From contig JAWXCH010000391.1 in NCBI GenBank assembly GCA_034440595.1, positions 1-7,406 on the forward strand: a stretch of 7,406 nucleotides of DNA. Direction: 5' to 3'. Numbering within the stretch: position 1 is the first letter of the stretch; each line of letters starts with the position of its first letter. The translations under genes were made by a program, and so were the position numbers. This document shows, in pieces, positions 1 to 5,635 of this stretch. Source of the stretch: JAWXCH01 sp034440595. Lineage in GTDB: Bacteria; Planctomycetota; Planctomycetia; Pirellulales; JALHPA01. The notes beneath the pieces are model-generated. The model was not told the DNA's origin. It searched no databases and saw only the letters and a list, made by a program, of their open reading frames with translations.

Positions 1-189
1 AGTTCACTACAGAAACCGCAGTTTAACAGACAATTGCCTAATTCTCCTATTGACCTTTCAGAACCAAACACAACCCATGCAAAAGCTGACGTGGTCCCCC
101 CTGTGGGCTTGATCGTATTGCGGTGAGGGAACAATGCTGTTAAACCTTCTGTGTGAACTAACTGCGAATTCCCAAGTGGAGACCGCGAT
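1..189. other. leader region upstream of the operon, no gene seen
   Basis: No convincing coding frame lies here. A TTGACC at 50-55 resembles a -35 box, but no good -10 box follows at 16-18 bases. TTGATC at 109-114 followed by AACAAT at 130-135 has only a 15-base spacer and is also weak. The reading frame of the downstream gene has a stop at 154-156, so that gene cannot begin further left. The promoter of the operon probably lies here or before the window, but I cannot place it. Confidence 0.5.
178..181 (+). promoter_or_regulatory. ribosome binding site (GGAG) of the YceI-like gene
   Basis: GGAG sits 8 bases before the ATG at 190, a normal Shine-Dalgarno spacing. Together with the in-frame stop at 154 it fixes the start of the YceI-like gene. 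Confidence 0.55.
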
Positions 190-888
190 ATGTCTATCAG
201 TGCAAGCCGCCAAGAGGCGCTTCCATTTGTTGCAGCTTTTCTCTCGATAGCCGTCTCATTCAATGCAGCGCATGCTCAAAATCCTGCGACTGCCAGCAGG
301 GCAGCTATTGCGGAAACGCCATTAGCGCGCGGTGACATTGACCCAAAGCTCAGTCGGTTTTATGCGCACGTTGGCAAAACAGGATTTGGCCACGAACATG
401 GCGTCGAAGCTCGTCTGAAGTCGGGGCATTTGCAACTGGGCGCGGACCGGAATGCCGGCGAAATTGTGATCGACATGACCAGTTTCAAGGCCGACTCGGA
501 TGAGGCGCGCAAGTACGTGGGGCTGGAAGGCTCAACTGACGCTGGCACGCGTCAAGGAGTCGATACGAACATGTTGGGTCCCGATGTACTCAATGTAGCC
601 AAGTATCCAACTGCTGTTTTCAAAGTGAGCAGCATTCAGCAGGTAAAGCCAAAACGCCCGAATGCAAAAACGCAGTACAAACTTGACGGTGACTTCACAT
701 TGCATGGCAAGACAAACAAATTGTCCGTTTTGGCCGATGTCGCGAAGGTAGAAGGTTTTTTGAGAGTCTATGGACACTTTTCAATTTTGCAATCCGACTT
801 TGGCATTACACCGTACAGGAAAGTGCTGGGGGCAGTCGGTGTGGCTGACCGACTAACAATTTGGGGCGAGTTGTGGGTTGTCGAGTAA
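190..888 (+). CDS. YceI-like secreted lipid-binding protein
   Basis: Protein of 232 residues with an N-terminal signal peptide: a hydrophobic stretch at about 11-28 ends in AHA|QN, so cleavage is likely near residue 29. The rest is a YceI domain. Family features include the segment from about 128 (NMLG..VLNV..YPTAVF), then LDGDFTLHGKTN at 165-176, and the C-terminal strands with SDFGI near 202-206 and the VGVADRLTIWGEL close. YceI proteins are lipocalin-like beta barrels; structurally studied members bind polyisoprenoid or other long-chain lipids in the periplasm. This one has a GFGHEHGVEA segment (65-74) and an ADSDEARKYVGLEG segment (101-114). The gene leads a lipid-polyketide operon, 69 bases before the methyltransferase start I prefer, with no terminator seen between. 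I infer that it may hold or shuttle the exported lipid. The family call is firm; the ligand is a guess. It could also be an unrelated neighbour. Confidence 0.87.
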   Translation: MSISASRQEALPFVAAFLSIAVSFNAAHAQNPATASRAAIAETPLARGDIDPKLSRFYAHVGKTGFGHEHGVEARLKSGHLQLGADRNAGEIVIDMTSFKADSDEARKYVGLEGSTDAGTRQGVDTNMLGPDVLNVAKYPTAVFKVSSIQQVKPKRPNAKTQYKLDGDFTLHGKTNKLSVLADVAKVEGFLRVYGHFSILQSDFGITPYRKVLGAVGVADRLTIWGELWVVE

Positions 889-957
889 CAACCTAAAGTG
901 TGCAGCTCTTCCAGCGTTACCACTATGATTTCTCATCGCTGCCACGAACCGGAAATA

Positions 958-1629
958 ATGGACCAGTCTGATCTGGATCCAGGACTACATAGGGCCGCGC
1001 TGCAAGGGTTGAAAAGGCTGAACAGCGTCAGTCGCAGTTCCGCGATCTTGTGGCCCCCCATCGCCGCCGTGGCGGCCGAGTTGTATCCGACTCCACTTCG
1101 TGTTCTCGATTTGGCGTGTGGCAGTGGTGACAACTCTCTGGCGCTGGCCAAACTCGCTCGAAAGAAGAACTTGGACATGGAGTTTTTTGGCTGCGATATC
1201 AGCCCGGTAGCAATTTCCACAGCGCGCCAGGCAGCACAGACTTTGGAACTCCCGGCAAATAGATATTTTCAACGCGACATACTCCGGCAGTCGCTTCCAA
1301 GCGGTTTTCATGTCATCATGTGCTCGTTATTTTTGCATCACCTCAGTCATGAAGATGCAATTGAATTAATGCGCAAAATGGCGACCGCGACCGAACGGGT
1401 GTTATTGATCTGCGATTTGCGACGCACTTGGCGTGGAATGGGGCTAGCCTGGGCGGGTAGTCGTTTGCTCACGAATTCCGCAGTCGTTCGAGTCGATGCC
1501 GTCCGTTCGGTTGCTGCGGCGTTTGTAGAGAGCGAGATCGATGCAATTTCAGCCGATGCCGGTCTGAATGGCTGTACAATTAGTCAGCATTGGCCTCAGC
1601 GATGGCTCCTGTCATGGAGCAAATCTTGA
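958..1629 (+). CDS. class I SAM-dependent methyltransferase (UbiE-like, type 11/12)
   Basis: From the ATG at 958 the protein has 223 residues. It has a Rossmann SAM-binding core: motif I VLDLACGSGD at 49-58, an acidic ribose-binding residue D80 in FFGCDISP, and the post-motif segment MCSLFLHHLSHEDA at 121-134. A conserved-looking ICDLRRTWRG follows at 151-160, and the C-terminal part ends in WPQRWLLSW. The N-terminal DLDPGLHRAALQGLKRLN helix leading to ILWPPI looks like the usual beginning of this type, which is why I chose 958 over the GTG at 898 or the ATG at 925. No good Shine-Dalgarno precedes any of the three. The gene overlaps the flavoenzyme start, which implies translational coupling. 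The likely role (inferred) is C- or O-methylation of the type III PKS product. The exact acceptor is unknown. Confidence 0.85.
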   Translation: MDQSDLDPGLHRAALQGLKRLNSVSRSSAILWPPIAAVAAELYPTPLRVLDLACGSGDNSLALAKLARKKNLDMEFFGCDISPVAISTARQAAQTLELPANRYFQRDILRQSLPSGFHVIMCSLFLHHLSHEDAIELMRKMATATERVLLICDLRRTWRGMGLAWAGSRLLTNSAVVRVDAVRSVAAAFVESEIDAISADAGLNGCTISQHWPQRWLLSWSKS

Positions 1630-2816
1630 GATTGATCCCCTCCATAACCATTCAGCAAGCAGCTCAAGATACTTGGGACGCGATCGTGATCGGCGCAGGG
1701 CCCGCAGGTGCGGTAGCTGCGAGGCAACTGGCAGTTCGGGGATTGCGAGTCCTGCTCGTGGAACGGCGGTCATGGCCTCGTCACAAGGTCTGCGGGGGCT
1801 GCCTGAATGGCCGAGCCATCTCAATGCTGGAAGATATTGGGCTGAGCCGAGTATTGGAGAATGTGTCTGCCGTTCCGCTCGATCGTTTGCATTTGCAAAC
1901 ATGGCAACGATGCGTTGAACTAAAACTGCCTGGCGGCAAGGCGATCAATCGCTCCCAATTTGATGCAGCAATTATGGAAGCGGCGATTGAAGCTGGGGTG
2001 ACATTTATAGCTGACACGACGGCTTTAATCGCTCCCCAAGTTGCCACATCTGATTTCCGTCAGGTGAAGTTGTCTCATTCCAACGAGAAAGACGTACAGG
2101 TATCCGCCAAGCTTGTGATCGCGGCGGATGGATTGGGGCATCCTAGCTTGAGAGATTTGCCGGAATTTGCTTGCCATGCCAATCCGGGATCCAGGGTAGG
2201 CCTGTCGACCACTGTTGAAAATTTGAATTCTAGCTATCTGACCGGCGTCATCTACATGGCAGTATCTGCGTCGGGATACGTCGGTCTGGTCCGTACGGCT
2301 GGTGGCCAGGGAAACCTTGCAGCCGCAATAGATTCAAGTGTACTGAAGACAGCAGTGGAGACGCCCGACGTGGTGCGACAAATCCTGACCGAGTCGGGAC
2401 TTCCCTTGCCCACGTTTTCCAGCAGCAATGTCTGGCGCGGCACAATTCCGCTCACACGGCACACCAATCGGCTTTCCAGCCACCGCGTTTTATTAATCGG
2501 TGATGCTGCTGGTTACACCGAACCGTTTACTGGAGAAGGAATTGGCTGGGCGTTGAAATCCGCCGTGGCGATCACGCCACTCGCCATGCGTAGTATTGCG
2601 TCGTGGGATCCAGACGCGGTTAGCATCTGGGAGACAAACCAGAAGCGACAGATGGTCCGTTCGCAAATCTTCTCTCGAACTGCAATAGGACTATTGCGTC
2701 GGCCCCTGGCCGTGTACCTCACAATTGGCTTACTGCGAATGCTCCCTGCGCTGGCACGCCCTCTAGTGCGACAAGTGTATCAGAGCCAACACAGCATCGA
2801 TGGAAAAAGGCAATAA
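1602..2816 (+). CDS. FAD-dependent oxidoreductase (geranylgeranyl reductase / aromatic hydroxylase superfamily)
   Basis: From the ATG at 1602 the protein has 404 residues and all three FAD fingerprints of the PHBH-type flavoprotein fold. These are GAGPAG at 31-36 with the ribose-binding glutamate in VER (53-55), the middle motif AADG at 174-177, and the FAD-binding IGDAAGYTEPFTGEGIG at 299-315. The KVCGGCLNG segment at 62-70 is typical of geranylgeranyl reductases and related halogenases or hydroxylases. The C-terminal part (about 361-392) is a hydrophobic, arginine-rich stretch (IGLLRRPLAVYLTIGLLRML) that suggests contact with the membrane. In Streptomyces the srs cluster pairs a type III PKS with a flavin hydroxylase that turns alkylresorcinols into quinones; the same job, or reduction of a double bond, is inferred here. 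Starts at 1590 (TTG), 1602 and 1614 (ATG) are all possible; none has a Shine-Dalgarno. All overlap the upstream gene (28 bases from 1602, 16 from 1614). It ends 20 bases before the PKS. Confidence 0.86.
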   Translation: MAPVMEQILRLIPSITIQQAAQDTWDAIVIGAGPAGAVAARQLAVRGLRVLLVERRSWPRHKVCGGCLNGRAISMLEDIGLSRVLENVSAVPLDRLHLQTWQRCVELKLPGGKAINRSQFDAAIMEAAIEAGVTFIADTTALIAPQVATSDFRQVKLSHSNEKDVQVSAKLVIAADGLGHPSLRDLPEFACHANPGSRVGLSTTVENLNSSYLTGVIYMAVSASGYVGLVRTAGGQGNLAAAIDSSVLKTAVETPDVVRQILTESGLPLPTFSSSNVWRGTIPLTRHTNRLSSHRVLLIGDAAGYTEPFTGEGIGWALKSAVAITPLAMRSIASWDPDAVSIWETNQKRQMVRSQIFSRTAIGLLRRPLAVYLTIGLLRMLPALARPLVRQVYQSQHSIDGKRQ

Positions 2817-2836
2817 GCCGTCAGAGACAACACAAT

Positions 2837-3931
2837 ATGGACGCGCACATACTGGGAATTGGCACTGCGGTTCCCGAGTTCACGATTGAGCAATCCGATG
2901 CCGCCGAGAAGGCGGCGCTATTATGCTGCGCTACTGTGCAACAGCAACGAACAATCAAGGCACTGTACCGTCGCGCTGGAGTGACAACGAGGCACAGCGT
3001 TGTGCTGACTTCCAGTACACATGGCCAACCGGCAAATCAGTCGTTCTACTGTCACGACGAACTCAAACCAGATGGGCCGACCACAGCCGTTCGTATGCAT
3101 GCATACAATACGTTTGCAGGTCCATTGGCCATTCAGGCATCGCGACAATCGTTGCTCGATGCGAGGATTCAGAGTTCCGAAGTGACCCACTTGATTACGG
3201 TCTCTTGCAGCGGTTTTTCCGCGCCGGGAGTCGATCTGGAGATCATTCGAGAACTGGGGCTTCGGCCAGAAACGACTCGAACAAATATCGGCTTTATGGG
3301 TTGCCACGCTGCCCTGAATGGATTGCGCGTGGCGAAAGCGTTCGCTCAAAGCTGTCCAGGGGCCTGCGTATTGTTATGTGCCGTTGAGCTATGCAGCTTG
3401 CACCATCAGTACCAATGGAAGCCCGATCAAATCGTGGCCAATGCGTTGTTTGCTGATGGCGCTGCGGCGGTAGTAGTTCGAGCCAATGACCAGGATCTTT
3501 CGCACGGTGCCTGGCAACTTGTCGATCTAGGGTCAACCGTAATCGCTGACTCGGCTGATCTGATGAGCTGGAAAATTGGTGATCACGGTTTTCAAATGAG
3601 CCTATCACCGCAGGTGCCAAATCTGATCGATCGCACTCTCCGAATATGGATGACGAACTGGCTCGGCGAACACGATCTGACCCTTGCGGAAATCGGCTCA
3701 TGGGCAATACATCCTGGCGGACCAAGAATTGTCGAGGCTTGTGCGAATACTTTGACCGGAAACAGCGATTGTCTGACTGACTCGCTAGCGGTCTTGGCAG
3801 AATACGGAAACATGTCATCACCTACAGTGCTTTTTATCATCGATCGATTGCGTCGTCGCAACGCCGCACGCCCGTGCGTTGCCCTGGCCTTTGGGCCGGG
3901 AATTACGATTGAAGCAGCATTGCTGAGATAA
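2837..3931 (+). CDS. type III polyketide synthase (chalcone/stilbene synthase family, probably alkylresorcinol or alkylpyrone forming)
   Basis: Protein of 364 residues, the normal length for this family, complete at both ends. It is a two-domain thiolase fold. The catalytic cysteine is C156 in GFMGCHAALNG, the histidine is H292 in WAIHPGGPRI, and the asparagine is N325 in EYGNMSSPT, so the triad is intact. Other family landmarks are SCSGFSAPGVD at 123-133, NALFADGAAAVVV at 202-214 and the closing AFGPGITIEAA at 351-361. The segment MSWKIGDHGFQMSLSPQVP at 243-261 is like bacterial enzymes that use long acyl starters rather than plant chalcone synthases. The enzyme condenses an acyl-CoA or acyl-ACP starter with malonyl-CoA units in the cytoplasm and cyclises the chain. 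The product type (alkylresorcinol, resorcylic acid or pyrone) cannot be settled from sequence. It lies 20 bases after the flavoenzyme with a weak GAGA at 2824-2827. This is the core gene of the cluster. Confidence 0.93.
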   Translation: MDAHILGIGTAVPEFTIEQSDAAEKAALLCCATVQQQRTIKALYRRAGVTTRHSVVLTSSTHGQPANQSFYCHDELKPDGPTTAVRMHAYNTFAGPLAIQASRQSLLDARIQSSEVTHLITVSCSGFSAPGVDLEIIRELGLRPETTRTNIGFMGCHAALNGLRVAKAFAQSCPGACVLLCAVELCSLHHQYQWKPDQIVANALFADGAAAVVVRANDQDLSHGAWQLVDLGSTVIADSADLMSWKIGDHGFQMSLSPQVPNLIDRTLRIWMTNWLGEHDLTLAEIGSWAIHPGGPRIVEACANTLTGNSDCLTDSLAVLAEYGNMSSPTVLFIIDRLRRRNAARPCVALAFGPGITIEAALLR

Positions 3932-3953
3932 GGCGATTGAACATCACAACTAC

Positions 3954-3957
3954 AGGA
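3954..3957 (+). promoter_or_regulatory. ribosome binding site (AGGA) of the tocopherol-MT-like gene
   Basis: AGGA lies 9 bases before the ATG at 3967 in the 35-base gap after the PKS gene. It supports that start. An ATG at 3957 is in another frame and soon meets a stop. Confidence 0.5.
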
Positions 3958-3966
3958 TGATCCACT

Positions 3967-4821
3967 ATGATCGCGTGTTCGACTGTGCGAAAACAAGATA
4001 TTCGGAGTCACTATAACCTGGCGACGCTGTTTTATCGATTGTTCTGGGGGCGACATATTCACCACGGTCTGTGGTCAGCTAGCGAGTTGAACGCAGATGT
4101 GGCTGCAACTTCATTGGTAGCCCAGCAACGGCTGACGGAAACGCTGGCATTGGAAGCCGATATACGGCCGGGGGACCGTGTTCTGGATGTGGGTTGCGGA
4201 ATGGGATCGTCCTCTATTCATTTGGCTTCAAAGCTAAACTGTCAAGTAACCGGAGTTACGGTGAGCTCAGTCCAGCAACGCTGGGCACAATGCAGTGCCC
4301 GCTGGCATGGAGTCACGGAGGCAACTCGTTTCCTATGTGCCGACGCTGAGCAACTGGAACTTCCTAAGGCCGCTTTCGACGTGGTCTGGAGCATCGAATG
4401 TACGGAGCACTTATTTGATAAGGCCAGCTTCTTTCAAAACGTCGCACAGTGGCTGAAGCCAGGAGGACGTTTGGCGGTTTGTGCCTGGCTCGCCGGCAGT
4501 ATGCTTGATCCGAATTCAGCAACGCAGGTTGAAAAAGTCTGTGAAGGTTTTTTGTGCCCATCGCTCGGTGCCAAAGAAGATTATTTTCGCTGGTTCTCAG
4601 ACGCTGGATTGAAGCTGGTGCGTTACCACGACTGGACCACATCCGTGGAGCGAACTTGGGAAATCTGTCGCGACCGAGTCGACCGATCTGGCGTGCGGTG
4701 GTTCGCACGAGTCATTGATCGCAATTCGGTCCTGTTCCTGGATCGATTTGACACCATATTGCAGGCCTATCGCAGCGGCGCAATGAAGTACGGATGCTTT
4801 ATTGCCGAACGAGTGGAGTGA
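3967..4821 (+). CDS. SAM-dependent methyltransferase, gamma-tocopherol methyltransferase-like
   Basis: Protein of 284 residues. The N-terminal signature IRSHYNLATLFYRLFWG (12-28) followed by HIHHGLW (30-36) is the pattern seen in gamma-tocopherol methyltransferases and related small-molecule methyltransferases. SAM-binding motif I is VLDVGCGMGSSSIHLA (72-87), followed by GVTVSSVQQ (96-104). An acidic C-A-D-A-E segment (124-128) comes next, then FDVVWSIECTEHLFDK (137-152) and LKPGGRLAVCAW (163-174). Tocopherol methyltransferases add a methyl group to a ring carbon of a prenylated or phytylated quinol; a resorcinol or quinol ring with a long alkyl tail is a similar acceptor, so C-methylation of the cluster's lipid phenol is a reasonable inference. 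Sarcosine/glycine or sugar methylation, done by relatives, is less likely in this context. It is 35 bases downstream of the PKS and 16 bases upstream of the membrane methyltransferase, so co-transcription is very likely. Confidence 0.87.
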   Translation: MIACSTVRKQDIRSHYNLATLFYRLFWGRHIHHGLWSASELNADVAATSLVAQQRLTETLALEADIRPGDRVLDVGCGMGSSSIHLASKLNCQVTGVTVSSVQQRWAQCSARWHGVTEATRFLCADAEQLELPKAAFDVVWSIECTEHLFDKASFFQNVAQWLKPGGRLAVCAWLAGSMLDPNSATQVEKVCEGFLCPSLGAKEDYFRWFSDAGLKLVRYHDWTTSVERTWEICRDRVDRSGVRWFARVIDRNSVLFLDRFDTILQAYRSGAMKYGCFIAERVE

Positions 4822-4823
4822 AC

Positions 4824-4828
4824 GGGAG
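4824..4828 (+). promoter_or_regulatory. ribosome binding site (GGGAG) of the membrane methyltransferase gene
   Basis: GGGAG ends 9 bases before the ATG at 4838. It is the strongest Shine-Dalgarno in the window and decides for this ATG over the in-frame TTG at 4802, which would overlap the previous gene. Confidence 0.6.
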
Positions 4829-4837
4829 AGTCGCAGG

Positions 4838-5635
4838 ATGCGAAGATATGTGGGTATCGCCTTCGGTCTGGGCAATCATCTGTTATTTGCCGTGACCGTA
4901 GTGTATTTGTTTTTGTTTTTAAAACGAGAATCGCAACCACTTCCATCTGCGGATTGCAGCTTGTTGGTCGATTTTCTATTGGCATTAATGTTCGCTGTAC
5001 CGCACAGTGTGTTGCTGTTGCCGAAAGTACGCCAGCAATTGACTCGCGTTGTCCCCCACGCATTTTATGGCAGCATGTTCTGCGTGGTGACCTGCATGAG
5101 TCTGCTCATGGTTTTTGCTGGCTGGCAGCCCAGCCCGCCAATGCTCTGGCAGTTTACCGGAGTGAGTCGCTGGTTAGTTCAAGGAGCGTTCTTAGGATCT
5201 TGGGTGACGCTCATTTACAGTCTCAGTCTGACAGGCCTTGGCTATCAGACCGGATGGACTACTTGGTGGTGCTGGTTTCGTCGCATCCCTCCGCCAGCAC
5301 GGGGCTTCAACCCGCGGGGTGCCTACCTATGGCTACGCCATCCCGTCTATCTCAGTTTTCTTGGTTTAATCTGGTTCGCACCTGTGATGACCACAGATCG
5401 CGCTGTGCTGACGGCGACTTGGACCATTTACATATTCTTTGGCAGTTGGTTGAAAGACCAGCGACTGATTCATTACGTAGGCGAAGATTACGCTCGATAT
5501 CAAGCCAAAGTGCCGGGCTACCCCGGGATGTTCTTCGGTCCATTGGGCCGAGTGCCACAGATTGCGGCACCTGCAAGCGGTCCACCTGTTTTTGAGCGTG
5601 TTGAGAAGCAGTCTATTATTCGCAAGGCCGCATGA
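4838..5635 (+). CDS. integral membrane methyltransferase, isoprenylcysteine carboxyl methyltransferase / MddA / NnrU type
   Basis: From the ATG at 4838 the protein has 265 residues and is strongly hydrophobic. Likely membrane segments are at about 7-28, 43-61, 76-95, 112-131, and 170-202 as a helical hairpin. The C-terminal part shows the family's SAM-binding signature: GFNPRGAYLWLRHPVYLSFLG (156-176) with RHPVY at 167-171, then WLKDQRL (204-210) and GEDYARYQAKVPGYP (215-229). The N-terminal VPHSVLLLPKVR (54-65) and the later GWQP resemble methanethiol S-methyltransferase MddA and NnrU relatives. In Bacillus, BpsB, a membrane methyltransferase of this family, O-methylates alkylpyrones made by the type III PKS BpsA, so O-methylation of the lipid phenol in the membrane is the best inference. 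The usual acidic pair before the last helix is replaced by KDQ, which deserves notice. The stop overlaps the start of the RND gene by four bases (ATGA). Confidence 0.85.
   Translation: MRRYVGIAFGLGNHLLFAVTVVYLFLFLKRESQPLPSADCSLLVDFLLALMFAVPHSVLLLPKVRQQLTRVVPHAFYGSMFCVVTCMSLLMVFAGWQPSPPMLWQFTGVSRWLVQGAFLGSWVTLIYSLSLTGLGYQTGWTTWWCWFRRIPPPARGFNPRGAYLWLRHPVYLSFLGLIWFAPVMTTDRAVLTATWTIYIFFGSWLKDQRLIHYVGEDYARYQAKVPGYPGMFFGPLGRVPQIAAPASGPPVFERVEKQSIIRKAA

Noticed and set aside
91..110. Possible hairpin in the C-rich/G-rich stretch of the leader
   Set aside because: Only about three base pairs can form (CCC with GGG) and no T-run follows, so it is not a credible terminator or riboswitch.
898..957. 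Longer N-terminus of the first methyltransferase from GTG 898 or ATG 925
   Set aside because: The extra residues (CSSSSVTT..., SHRCHEPE) look like untranslated sequence, have no ribosome site, and the family-like start DLDPGLHR follows ATG 958.
889..957. Terminator or second promoter between the YceI-like gene and the first methyltransferase
   Set aside because: I found neither a stable inverted repeat with a T-run nor a plausible -35/-10 pair.
3294..3821. 175-codon open frame on the - strand across the PKS gene
   Set aside because: It is antisense to the well-supported PKS; its translation shows no domain and is rich in Arg, Ser and Gln, as expected of a shadow frame.
3957..4019. Short ORF from ATG 3957 before the tocopherol-MT-like gene
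   Set aside because: Only about 20 codons, in a different frame and overlapping a clear gene; no sign of a leader peptide.
4802..4837. TTG start for the membrane methyltransferase
   Set aside because: It would overlap the previous gene and lacks a ribosome site, whereas ATG 4838 has GGGAG at the right distance.
4954..5595. 213-codon open frame inside the membrane methyltransferase gene
   Set aside because: It is out of frame with a protein that has clear family motifs, and its translation is an unstructured mix rich in Ser, Arg and Cys with no recognisable domain.
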